Assembly: GCA_958295945.1 (NCBI GenBank)
Contig: OY282386.1
Coordinates: 248,001-312,000 of the forward strand
Direction of reading: 5' to 3'
DNA from: Candidatus Poribacteria bacterium
Lineage (GTDB): Bacteria > Poribacteria > WGA-4E > WGA-3G
Length of the DNA: 64,000 nucleotides
The notes beneath the pieces are model-generated. The model ran no database searches. It was not told where the DNA came from and saw only the letters and a program-made list of their open reading frames with translations. A program made the translations under genes and the position numbers. Shown piece after piece: positions 55,027 through 63,529 of the stretch. Each line of letters opens with the position of its first letter. Within the stretch, counting starts at the first letter, position 1.

Positions 55027-55432
55027 ATGAAAACAAAACAACGGACACAAGGAATAATGATCATCCTACAATCAATCTATTCAATACATAGAGAATATAC
55101 AGAAGACGTACAATTTAAAAAAATTCTGTTTTTTAACAAACACCTTACGAACCCTTATGTCCACTACTCTCACAGCGACGTACAAAAACGTACAGGTTGT
55201 ACGTGAATTTGTACGTCAATTGTACGGTTTTGACAAAGGAAAAATCTCGGATTTCATTAACAAGACACGCGTTCAATGTGAATATCTTAGGCACATTCAC
55301 CAAGCGCAATTCATTGCACCTCGGACATTCATCTCACATTGTTGGAGTGGTTTTCAACCACGATTTATTAGAATGTCAACAGTGTTAGAGGGTTTGAAAC
55401 CAGATGAATGCCATAAGCGCATTCGGCTTTGA
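55027..55432 (+). pseudogene. Frameshifted gene of element D
   Basis: ATG 55027 opens a 59-residue frame (MKTKQRTQGIMIILQSIYSI...) ending at 55206. Another frame (55157-55432) continues with VREFVRQLYGFDKGK, then CEYLRHIHQ, matching the element C gene in the same order. The two frames overlap, so a small indel has split one gene. No recombinase motif is seen; the predicted product is short, basic and helical. The distal part runs into the ATGAATGCC/GGCATT palindromic block. Confidence 0.6.
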
Positions 55433-55523
55433 ATTGGATTGATTAGATTTCAAGCTTTCCATCCGACATGAAAATGAAATGGTTCGTGACAAAAACTTTA
55501 CACACCCCTTACTAATAGGTATC

Positions 55524-55552
55524 TTGACACCCATGAACAATTAAGGTATACT
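55524..55552 (+). promoter_or_regulatory. Sigma70-type promoter of the NfeD/flotillin operon
   Basis: TTGACA (55524-55529), 17-bp spacer, TATACT (55547-55552), the best promoter in the window. The leader is about 70 bases to the start codon. The -35 is 16 bp after element D. Confidence 0.7.
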
Positions 55553-55628
55553 AATATTATAATCTAACACACATAAATCAACAATATACATAAGATTAAA
55601 TATAATGTCACAATTGGAGTGATGGAAA

Positions 55629-57170
55629 ATGAAGAAGCAAAGAAATCTACTAATGTACGCACTCCTTATATGCTGTTTACTAATCTTTGGTAGTGGTTTG
55701 TCAGCAGAAGAAGATACTACCTTAGTCTATGTTTTGGACATTCGGGATGAGATAGGTGGTGGTGTCAGTAGTTACATCAGCAAAGGTGTTAATAGAGCAG
55801 AGAAAGCTAATGCAGACGTGATTATATTTGATGTGAATACTCCAGGTGGAAGTGTTAAAGCTGCTGAGAAGATTATTCAAGAAATTCAAGAAACAAAAAT
55901 CCCAACTATTGCTTTTGTCAATCGTCGTGCAATCTCTGCTGGTGCTATGATTTCAACTGCATGTGATCAGATAGTGATGTCATCTGGTGCAACAATTGGA
56001 GATTCTCAACCCGTTGATGCAAGTGGTCGGGAAGCACCTGAGAAATACGTTTCAAACCTTCGTGGTACAATGCGTTCAACAGCAGAACGTTCAGAAAGAA
56101 ATCCAGACATTGCTGAGACTATGGTAGACAAGCGATTATACCTTGTCCAACTCAGAAACGGAGATATAATCAAATTACGTTCAGATGAATATTTTGCTGA
56201 ACAAGATGCTGGCACACAAATGAGAGTGCTCTGTTCAGAAGGAGAGTTACTGACTCTCACAACCCTTCAAGCCCTTGAATATGGATATGTGGATAGCCAA
56301 GCTGAAACATTATACGATTTACTCGCGCAATATCAAATTGTTGAAATTGATTCAAGGTTTAGAGATGATAAGGGTGATACTAAACTATCGGTACTTACGC
56401 AAGAAGGAATTCGAAATAAACAGGAAGACAATAGTGTTGCACAGGTAACACCGATAAAATCTTTATCTGATGCCGAAGTTTATCGCTATGCAGTGTCTAT
56501 CGGTGACCGTTTAGTCTTCTTTATTACCAGTCCATATATCAGTGCGATGTTGTTATCATTGGGCGGACTTGGACTTTTTGTTGAAATTCGTACACCCGGC
56601 TTTGGTGTTCCTGGGGCACTCGGTCTGTTATTTATCGGATTATTTTTTGGTGGTCATATGTTGAATCAAATCCCGCATGTATGGGTTCCTTTGCTCTTTG
56701 TTGTTGGATTAGCATTGATTGTAATAGAAGTTTTCGTTATCCCGGGTTTTGGCATAGCAGGAATTCTTGGTTTAATATTGATGTTTGGGAGTGTATTCTA
56801 TGTGTTCTTTATGAGTACAGAGGATTTTAATATTGCGTTGTTGTGGCTTTCCATTTCAGTAATCATTACTTCTGTCTTGGCAGTTGTTGCTACGATCTTT
56901 CTACCGAAAACGTCTCCGTTTCAACGTTTTGCTTTGGGCACAGTAATGAGTACTGAAGAAGGATATCATTCAGCAGGAGATGAGGATTTCCAAAGTTTTC
57001 TTGGGAAAACTGGTGTTGCCTTAACTCCATTACGACCCGCTGGCACAGCCAGAATTGACAATAAACGATTGGATGTTGTATCCCTTGGTGATTTCATTGC
57101 ACAAAACACACCAGTCAAGGTTTTTGAGGTAGAGGGGTCAAAGATATCTGTTGAAGCAGTTGAGGAATGA
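55629..57170 (+). CDS. NfeD-type membrane serine protease (long form)
   Basis: 513 residues. A signal peptide precedes a ClpP-class protease domain, with the catalytic serine S103 in ISAGAMIS and a GDSQPVDASG strand. Four or five transmembrane helices follow (about 300-435), then a C-terminal OB-like NfeD domain (LGKTGVALTPLRPAG). This is the long NfeD1b-type architecture that partners with flotillin-like proteins. It starts a five-gene operon with another NfeD and two flotillins. Confidence 0.93.
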   Translation: MKKQRNLLMYALLICCLLIFGSGLSAEEDTTLVYVLDIRDEIGGGVSSYISKGVNRAEKANADVIIFDVNTPGGSVKAAEKIIQEIQETKIPTIAFVNRRAISAGAMISTACDQIVMSSGATIGDSQPVDASGREAPEKYVSNLRGTMRSTAERSERNPDIAETMVDKRLYLVQLRNGDIIKLRSDEYFAEQDAGTQMRVLCSEGELLTLTTLQALEYGYVDSQAETLYDLLAQYQIVEIDSRFRDDKGDTKLSVLTQEGIRNKQEDNSVAQVTPIKSLSDAEVYRYAVSIGDRLVFFITSPYISAMLLSLGGLGLFVEIRTPGFGVPGALGLLFIGLFFGGHMLNQIPHVWVPLLFVVGLALIVIEVFVIPGFGIAGILGLILMFGSVFYVFFMSTEDFNIALLWLSISVIITSVLAVVATIFLPKTSPFQRFALGTVMSTEEGYHSAGDEDFQSFLGKTGVALTPLRPAGTARIDNKRLDVVSLGDFIAQNTPVKVFEVEGSKISVEAVEE

Positions 57171-57206
57171 AGTCGTCAAGTTGTAAATAAGTGGAGGAAA
57201 CAAAAT

Positions 57207-57686
57207 ATGTGGGTACCCATAATTCTTATCGCCCTTGGAATTCTGTTGGTTTTTGTTGAGATCTTGATTCTCCCTGGTTTTGGAGCAGCAGGAATTCCGG
57301 GTTTAGTTATATTCTGTGTTGGGATTGGAATGATTTGGGTAAATTCAGGATTTACGAAAGCAATTATTTATGCAAGTGTTGCGCTTGTTTTTGTCATACC
57401 GATCTCAGTTATCGGTCTATCGCTTTTTCGTGATTCTTCTGCTGGTAAGACATTTATCCTAACTGCATCAGAGAAGACAGAGGATGGATTTCAAGCAGCA
57501 CCGAAAGAGTTAACCGACCTTGTTGGTAAATCCGGTAAGACAGTAACCCCGTTGCGGCCAGCAGGTGTAGCACTGATAAACGGTCAACGTGTTGATATTG
57601 TTACTCAAGGTGAATTTGTCGCACCAGAAACTAAGGTAGAAGTGATTTTAGTTGAGGGGAGTCGTGTAGTCGTACGTAGTTTGTAA
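57207..57686 (+). CDS. NfeD family protein (short form)
   Basis: 159 residues with GTGGAGGA upstream. Two or three transmembrane segments (VPIILIALGILLVFVEILIL...) lead into an OB-fold NfeD domain (LVGKSGKTVTPLRPAGVALINGQRVD). It lacks the protease domain. It resembles the C-terminal third of the preceding protein, so the operon holds a long and a short NfeD. Confidence 0.9.
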   Translation: MWVPIILIALGILLVFVEILILPGFGAAGIPGLVIFCVGIGMIWVNSGFTKAIIYASVALVFVIPISVIGLSLFRDSSAGKTFILTASEKTEDGFQAAPKELTDLVGKSGKTVTPLRPAGVALINGQRVDIVTQGEFVAPETKVEVILVEGSRVVVRSL

Positions 57687-57747
57687 GAATCTGATTGTAT
57701 TTGTGTTTGAATTATCCAACGTTTCCTATTTATAAAGGAGAATTGAT

Positions 57748-58665
57748 ATGGAAGAGTGGACAACTGCAGTTCCAATAGTTGCCGTCCTTGTTCTCATTGT
57801 TATCTTTATGTTCTTTTGGTTCGTCCCAGTGGGGTTATGGATTGCAGCTATTGCTGCGGGTGCTCCACTTCGTATTTCCGAACTCATCGGAATGCGTTTG
57901 AGACGGGTCAATCCTAATGTTATTGTTAAAGCGTTAATTAGTGGTTACAAAGCAGGTTTACCTGTTGTCACGACAGAATTGGAGGCGCATTATCTGGCTG
58001 GTGGGGATGTACTCAATGTGGTGAGTGCACTCATCGCTGCGGATAAAGCAAAGATTGATCTCACATTTCAAAGGTCATCTGCTATTGATCTTGCTGGCAG
58101 AGATGTATTTGAGGCGGTTCAAGTGAGTGTGAATCCACGTGTTATTACGACATCTAAGATTAGTGCGCTTGCGCTTGATGGTGTTGAACTCATTGCTACC
58201 GTGAAAATCACAGTCCGAACAAATATCAATCGACTCGTTGGTGGTGCAGGTGAAGAAACCATCATTGCTCGTGTCGGTGAGGGAATTATTAGTGCAATAG
58301 GTGCATCAGAAACCTATGAGGATGTACTTGAGAATCCTGACATAATTTCCAAAACAGTGCTTGATCGTGGACTTGATGCAGGCACTGCTTTTGAGATTTT
58401 ATCAATTGATATAGCTGATGTAAATGTTGGCAAAAATATCGGAGCAGAACTCCAAGCTGAACAGGCGGAGGCTGACCTTGTAGTTGCACAAGCAAAAGCA
58501 GAGGAACGCCGTGCGCTTGCAGTTGCAAGGAAACAGGAAATGACAGCAGATGTGCAAGAACAACGCGCGAAAGTTGTTGAAGCAGAAGCGACTGTACCAC
58601 GCGCGTTGGCAAGTGCTTTTCGTAGTGGTAATTTAGATATTACCCCACAAAGAGAAGGAGAATAA
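57748..58665 (+). CDS. floA: Flotillin-like protein (FloA type), paralog 1
   Basis: 305 residues, AAAGGAG before the ATG. An N-terminal hairpin membrane segment ([19 protein letters not shown]) is followed by the FloA/SPFH-like core ([43 protein letters not shown]). A coiled-coil tail rich in A, E, Q and R forms higher oligomers. It scaffolds ordered membrane domains together with NfeD. The second flotillin gene begins 3 bp after its stop. Confidence 0.9.
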   Translation: MEEWTTAVPIVAVLVLIVIFMFFWFVPVGLWIAAIAAGAPLRISELIGMRLRRVNPNVIVKALISGYKAGLPVVTTELEAHYLAGGDVLNVVSALIAADKAKIDLTFQRSSAIDLAGRDVFEAVQVSVNPRVITTSKISALALDGVELIATVKITVRTNINRLVGGAGEETIIARVGEGIISAIGASETYEDVLENPDIISKTVLDRGLDAGTAFEILSIDIADVNVGKNIGAELQAEQAEADLVVAQAKAEERRALAVARKQEMTADVQEQRAKVVEAEATVPRALASAFRSGNLDITPQREGE

Positions 58666-58667
58666 TA

Positions 58668-59699
58668 ATGGAAACTGTATTGATAGCGATTGCCGCTGTA
58701 TGTATAGTACTGTTTTTAATTGTAATTGCATGGTTAGTTCCACTTGGTTTGTGGATTACAGCGATTGCTGCAGGAGTGAAAGTCGGTATATTTGACCTTG
58801 TTGCAATGCGTTTGCGTCGTGTCCCGCCGTCAGGCATAGTAGAACCGCAGATTAACGCTACGAAAGCAGGATTAACGCTGTCTCTTGATGATCTTGAAGC
58901 ACATTACCTTGCAGGTGGACGCGTTGCGAGTGTTGTTGCTGCACTAATTGCAGCAGACAAAGCAAATATTGATCTTGAGTTTGCCCAAGCGGCTGCAATT
59001 GACTTAGCAGGAAGGAATGTCTTACAGGCAGTGCAGGTTAGTGTTACCCCTGAGATAATTGACATTCCAAGCCAAGAGGATCCGAACACTGGCATCACAG
59101 CAGTTGCGCGTGATGGAATCCAGTTGATTGTAAAGGCACGAGTCACCGTAAGAGCAAATATAGATCGTCTTGTTGGGGGTGCTACAGAAGATACGATACG
59201 TGCCAGAGTCGGTGAAGGGATTATCACAACGATCGGGTCATCTACAAACCATAAACAGGTTTTAGAAAATCCTGTACGTATATCCGAAACAGTGCTTGAA
59301 AAAGGACTTGAAGCGGGAACTGCTTTTACTATCTTGTCTATTGATATTGCAGATATCAACGTTGGGGAGAACGTGGGTGCAAAATTACAGACTGATCAAG
59401 CAGAGGCAGAACTCAAGATTGCACGTGCCAAAGCAGAAGAACGACGTGCTAAAGCAGAAGCAGAAGAGGAAGAAAATAAAGCTTATGTGGAAGAAATGAC
59501 AGTGAAACTAATTGAAGCAGAAGCCGAAATTCCATTGTCTATTTCAGACTCTTTTAACTCTGAAAACATGAGTGTGATGGATTACTATACACTGCGCAAT
59601 ATTCTGGCTGATACTGAGATGCGGCAATCTATTGCTTCACCTGGTGGACCGAAAGACACTGATACTACAAGGTCTTCTCACTCATTAGGTCTGTCATAG
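58668..59699 (+). CDS. Flotillin-like protein (FloA type), paralog 2
   Basis: 343 residues, clearly homologous to paralog 1 over its length ([61 protein letters not shown]). It has an insert SQEDPNTG in the SPFH region and an extra 30-residue tail ending SHSLGLS. The AEE-rich coiled coil is longer and more acidic than in paralog 1, hinting at heterotypic pairing. Anchored by an N-terminal membrane segment. Confidence 0.85.
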   Translation: METVLIAIAAVCIVLFLIVIAWLVPLGLWITAIAAGVKVGIFDLVAMRLRRVPPSGIVEPQINATKAGLTLSLDDLEAHYLAGGRVASVVAALIAADKANIDLEFAQAAAIDLAGRNVLQAVQVSVTPEIIDIPSQEDPNTGITAVARDGIQLIVKARVTVRANIDRLVGGATEDTIRARVGEGIITTIGSSTNHKQVLENPVRISETVLEKGLEAGTAFTILSIDIADINVGENVGAKLQTDQAEAELKIARAKAEERRAKAEAEEEENKAYVEEMTVKLIEAEAEIPLSISDSFNSENMSVMDYYTLRNILADTEMRQSIASPGGPKDTDTTRSSHSLGLS

Positions 59700-59721
59700 A
59701 ATCATAATAAGGGAGAAAATG

Positions 59722-60231
59722 ATGGAATTGGATCCTCAGATGATAATGTATATTGCTCTTGCGATTTTGTTCTTAGTCTTTAGTGGTGCGCGCCGTCGCA
59801 AACCTCAACGCCGCGCACCTGACACGAACCAAGATGCTAATGTTCCTCCTGTAACAAGCACTGATGTTAATGTGCCATCTGGGATGAACACAGAAGTTAA
59901 CGTTCCTTCTGATAGTGACTTGGTTCTGCCACCGTTTATGCAGAATTTTGAAGGATTAGATGCTGACGAAGGTGTTTTACAGGAAACTATAGAAAATGAA
60001 GCAGAGGAACTGCCGATGGTCTCTGAACAGACTGAACCTGAAACAGTTCAAGAACCGGAACCAAAAGATAGAACAATTGTACCTCCTGTGCCTGTAGATT
60101 CTCCAACAAATTTACCTACGAAATCGTTACCCGTAACATCTCTGATTGATCTTTCTCCAGAGACTTTTCGTCAAGGTATCATTCTGTCTGAAATTCTTGG
60201 TAAACCCAAAGGTATACGAAATAGGAAATAG
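59722..60231 (+). CDS. Short membrane-anchored protein closing the NfeD/flotillin operon
   Basis: 169 residues; GGGAG a few bases upstream. One N-terminal membrane segment (MIMYIALAILFLVFSG) is followed by a basic RRRKPQRR and then a low-complexity acidic and proline-rich stretch with three imperfect x-D/E-x-NVP repeats (NQDANVPPVTSTDVNVP...). No domain is recognised. The gene is in line with the flotillin genes, so it may be an adaptor. Bitopic topology with an outside or cytoplasmic tail is not settled. Confidence 0.5.
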   Translation: MELDPQMIMYIALAILFLVFSGARRRKPQRRAPDTNQDANVPPVTSTDVNVPSGMNTEVNVPSDSDLVLPPFMQNFEGLDADEGVLQETIENEAEELPMVSEQTEPETVQEPEPKDRTIVPPVPVDSPTNLPTKSLPVTSLIDLSPETFRQGIILSEILGKPKGIRNRK

Positions 60232-60248
60232 TTGCTAACATCAACTTT

Positions 60249-60290
60249 TGTCCGTAGTCAATAGCAATTATATGACTACGGACATTTTTA
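60249..60290 (+). terminator. Rho-independent terminator after the flotillin operon
   Basis: TGTCCGTAGTCA (60249-60260) pairs perfectly with TGACTACGGACA (60273-60284), 12-nt loop, followed by TTTTTA. It ends the five-gene operon before the amidase gene. Confidence 0.85.
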
Positions 60291-60330
60291 TTTATAAATA
60301 ACTGTAATATGAAAAGTAGAGATTGTATCA

Positions 60331-62475
60331 ATGCGTTTCTATCTAATATTAATCGTTTTTCTTTCACTACCGTTTACTTTGTCTATCAATGCAAATGAAC
60401 AATCGGATCAGGGAATAGATCAAGATTCTGATGTGTTTGAAATACCTCCTTACGCACGTTTTCTCAAAGGGTTCAAAATTTGTTTGGATCCTGGACACGG
60501 TGGCCAAGGACATATTCCTGATTACAAACGTGGACCGACAGGATTGCGTGAGGCAGAGATCAATCTTAAGGTTGCATTCTATCTTCGTGAATTACTTGAG
60601 AGAGCTGAAGCAACTGTAATCTTGACACGTGAAGATGATTCATACATCAGTTTAGCAAAACGCAGTGAGATATCAAACGAAAATGGTGCGGATTTCTTTG
60701 TATCCATACATCATAATGGCCTTGATGATAATCCAGAGGTTAACTATACTTCAACATGGTTTCACGGAGATGCAGATGAATCACGACCGAGTTTAGACCT
60801 TGCACGCTATATCCAACAAGGCGTGTCAGATGCGCTTCGCTTGCCGAAATCATCACCAACAGGACTTTATTCTGATAAACTCGTGGTTGCATCAGGCTTT
60901 GGTGTGCTACGGTTAACAAATTGTCCTGCAGTTGTTTGTGAGGCATCATTTTATACCAATCCTGAAGAGGAAACTCGACTTAGAGATGATGATTACCTGA
61001 AAAAAGAGGCTTATGGTTATTTTCTTGGCATTGCACGCTATGTTGAAGGAGGTTTTCCAAGAGGGGTTCTGATAACACCGCTGCAGGCATCTGTGATACA
61101 GACAAAGACTCCAACAATCAAACTTCAGGTACAAGATGGAATACATGAACGGGGTGCCTGGATGCTCAAACGACAACAGATATACTCAAATAGTATTCAA
61201 GTGAAGATAAATGAAGTTCTGTTTCCATTCAACTATGATCGTGAAACAGATATTATCACAGTGAAAGTCAAAGAACCGTTGCCTAACGGTATCCAATATG
61301 TGCAGACAGAGTTAGTAAATTACTACGGCAATCATAGTCTACCGAAACCACAGGAGTTTAAAGTTGCCCCTCCCGCTGCTGATTTACAGATGGTTGCTTG
61401 GACTGATGTCCTTCCAGTTGGTGGGAAGAGTTATGTTGGGATAAAAGTGACTGCACACGATATTGATCTACTCCCAATTGCAGATGGGGAACTGATCAGA
61501 GCAAAAACAACCAATGGTAGTCTTGCTGAAACTGAAAAACTCTCACATGGTGGAATGGCATTATTCTATCTATATGCACCAGATAAATCAGGTAATGCCA
61601 TAGTTGATGCATCTTATGGAAAAACCAGCAAGTCTATTGAAATCAACTTTGCCGACATTCTCCAGGGAATTGTGCAAGGTCAAGTTACCGATGGCAGTAC
61701 CCAGATGCCAATTCAAGATGTTACAATCATTGGTGAATCCAACTTGAATGCAGTTACTGATGTTGAGGGACATTATTTCATAGAATCTGGAATGTCATTA
61801 CAGAATCCGTTTGATACTACAATTCATCTTTCAAAAATCGGATATTATCCCAAAACACAAAATATACAAATCGAACAGAACATTTCATCTATATTCAATC
61901 ATAAACTTCATGCTGTTGCAGATGGGGTATTTACCGGTAAAGTGATTGTTCTTGATACAACGATAGATATTGATAAAACACGCCAACTCATCACAATATT
62001 GGAAGAGATGATGGAACTTGCTGGGGCAAAGATTCATGTTGTGAATAAATCTGGTTTAAGACTCTCTACTGAAGAACGGATTGAGAAAGTAAACAGCATT
62101 AAAGACGAAGGATTCTATTTGCAGATAAATCACTCTCCTGAGACTGACGGTCAACACATGGTGGTAGCAAAGCACAACCGTGGCAATCAGGAAACAGAGA
62201 TATTTCAAAAACGTATTCTGGAACAGTTCAATCAAAATCTGTATGAAACACCAATTGTTACTGTGCAGGACAGAGAAACTCCAATAATACAACAGACTAA
62301 CAAAATGGCGATGACACTTGACATACATTCATTAAATCATCAAAATTCTACGGTAATGCAGGAGGCCTCAGCCATCTTTATAGGTATATGGCTTTATTTA
62401 AAGGATGAGACAGAGATTGATCCAGAAAAGTTGGAACGTTTTATGGAATATTATAGCAAAACGCGAGGTGAATAA
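60331..62475 (+). CDS. N-acetylmuramoyl-L-alanine amidase (Amidase_3) with C-terminal extension
   Basis: Cleaves the glycan-peptide bond of peptidoglycan in the periplasm. 714 residues, signal peptide at 1-20. The zinc ligands are H56 in DPGHGG, E74 in GLREAE and H127 in SIHHNG, with the catalytic glutamate E204 in CEASF. Domain end near 235. A 480-residue C-terminal part includes a carboxypeptidase regulatory-like beta domain (IVQGQVTDGSTQMPIQDVTI at about 450) and a second, degenerate amidase-like or unknown domain. Much longer than typical AmiC. The dipeptide epimerase gene follows after 2 bp. Confidence 0.9.
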   Translation: MRFYLILIVFLSLPFTLSINANEQSDQGIDQDSDVFEIPPYARFLKGFKICLDPGHGGQGHIPDYKRGPTGLREAEINLKVAFYLRELLERAEATVILTREDDSYISLAKRSEISNENGADFFVSIHHNGLDDNPEVNYTSTWFHGDADESRPSLDLARYIQQGVSDALRLPKSSPTGLYSDKLVVASGFGVLRLTNCPAVVCEASFYTNPEEETRLRDDDYLKKEAYGYFLGIARYVEGGFPRGVLITPLQASVIQTKTPTIKLQVQDGIHERGAWMLKRQQIYSNSIQVKINEVLFPFNYDRETDIITVKVKEPLPNGIQYVQTELVNYYGNHSLPKPQEFKVAPPAADLQMVAWTDVLPVGGKSYVGIKVTAHDIDLLPIADGELIRAKTTNGSLAETEKLSHGGMALFYLYAPDKSGNAIVDASYGKTSKSIEINFADILQGIVQGQVTDGSTQMPIQDVTIIGESNLNAVTDVEGHYFIESGMSLQNPFDTTIHLSKIGYYPKTQNIQIEQNISSIFNHKLHAVADGVFTGKVIVLDTTIDIDKTRQLITILEEMMELAGAKIHVVNKSGLRLSTEERIEKVNSIKDEGFYLQINHSPETDGQHMVVAKHNRGNQETEIFQKRILEQFNQNLYETPIVTVQDRETPIIQQTNKMAMTLDIHSLNHQNSTVMQEASAIFIGIWLYLKDETEIDPEKLERFMEYYSKTRGE

Positions 62476-62477
62476 AG

Positions 62478-63488
62478 ATGCGGATTGCGACGAAAATCAC
62501 CAAATTACACTTGAAAAATCCTTTCAAGATTTCGCGTCGTGAAATTGATTCATATCGTGAGATAGTATCTGTTGAGATTGATGGTGGTGTTGGTGAAGCG
62601 GCCCCAGCGAAGTTCTATGGGGAAAATAGGCAGACAGTTGTTACAGCATTAGAAAAGATAACACCATTGCTTGATAGAAATCTTGATCATATTCATGATA
62701 TTATGGATGAGATTGAATCGACGATTTCTGGTAATTACGCTGCAAAATCTGCTATTGATATGGCACTTCACGACAGATTGGGTAAGAAATTAGGGGTACC
62801 GCTCTACAAACTTTGGGGTTTGAACCCACAGAAAACACCATGCACATCGTTTACTATCGGACTTGATGAACCTTCAGTAATGGCGGAAAAAACATTGGAG
62901 GCAGAGTCGTATTCAATTCTAAAAGTCAAACTTGGTACTCCTAACGATATAGAGATTATTAAAGAACTTCGCAAGGTTACGGACAAACCGATTTATGTTG
63001 ATGCAAACACAGCATGGACTTCAAGAGAAGCTGTTGATATAATAAATGAGTTGGCGCAATTAAGAGTAGTATTAATTGAACAACCAACGAAGGCAGATGA
63101 TATAGAAGGTTTGAAATATATCCGTGAACACACGACTTTACCGATTATCGCGGATGAAAGTGTTAAACGATCAAGTGACATTCTTAAATTGGTGGAATCT
63201 GTAGATGGAATCAACATTAAATTAGTAAAGTGTGGTGGGATTTTAGAAGCATTAAGGATGATTCATGTAGCGCGTGCCCATGGAATGCTTGTGATGCTTG
63301 GATGTATGATAGAGAGTTCACTCGGAATTACTGCGGCAGCCCATCTGACACCACTTGTTGATTATGCAGATTTAGATGGAAATTTGTTGATTTCTAATGA
63401 CCCATACTTAGGAGTTTCAATTGATAGAGGCAAGTTAGTATTACCAGAGCGTCCGGGTATTGGAATACTGACTAATGAAAGGAAATAA
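62478..63488 (+). CDS. Enolase-superfamily dipeptide epimerase (L-Ala-D/L-Glu epimerase-like)
   Basis: 336 residues. The muconate-cycloisomerase-type active site is visible: KVK base (K149, K151), metal ligands D175 (DANTAW), E201 (EQP), D226 (ADES), second base K251 region (KLVKCGG) and the C-terminal DLDGN characteristic of Ala-Glu epimerases. It would convert L-Ala-D-Glu released from peptidoglycan to L-Ala-L-Glu. Its ATG is two bases after the amidase stop, with GAGGTGAATAAAG as ribosome site, so the two work in cell-wall recycling. Confidence 0.88.
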   Translation: MRIATKITKLHLKNPFKISRREIDSYREIVSVEIDGGVGEAAPAKFYGENRQTVVTALEKITPLLDRNLDHIHDIMDEIESTISGNYAAKSAIDMALHDRLGKKLGVPLYKLWGLNPQKTPCTSFTIGLDEPSVMAEKTLEAESYSILKVKLGTPNDIEIIKELRKVTDKPIYVDANTAWTSREAVDIINELAQLRVVLIEQPTKADDIEGLKYIREHTTLPIIADESVKRSSDILKLVESVDGINIKLVKCGGILEALRMIHVARAHGMLVMLGCMIESSLGITAAAHLTPLVDYADLDGNLLISNDPYLGVSIDRGKLVLPERPGIGILTNERK

Positions 63489-63529
63489 AATCTATTCAAG
63501 ACTATGAGTCTATGTAAATTTAAATCACT

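Larger units (their letters stand above)
54852..55507. mobile_element. TIR element D (656 bp, 8-bp target duplication)
   Basis: The ends GGGTGTGTAAAGTTTTTGGC... (54852-54873) and GTGACAAAAACTTTACACAC... (55486-55507) are inverted. The perfect direct repeat CTTACTAA flanks them (54844-54851 and 55508-55515). It encloses a decayed gene with a good promoter. Its right end is 16 bp before the -35 of the nfeD promoter. Confidence 0.85.

Noticed and set aside
55180-55225. Five GTAC tetramers spaced 9-12 bp, looking like helical-phase protein sites.
   Set aside because: The same stretch encodes VREFVRQLYGFDK in a frame conserved with element C, where only three GTAC remain, so codon content explains most of it.
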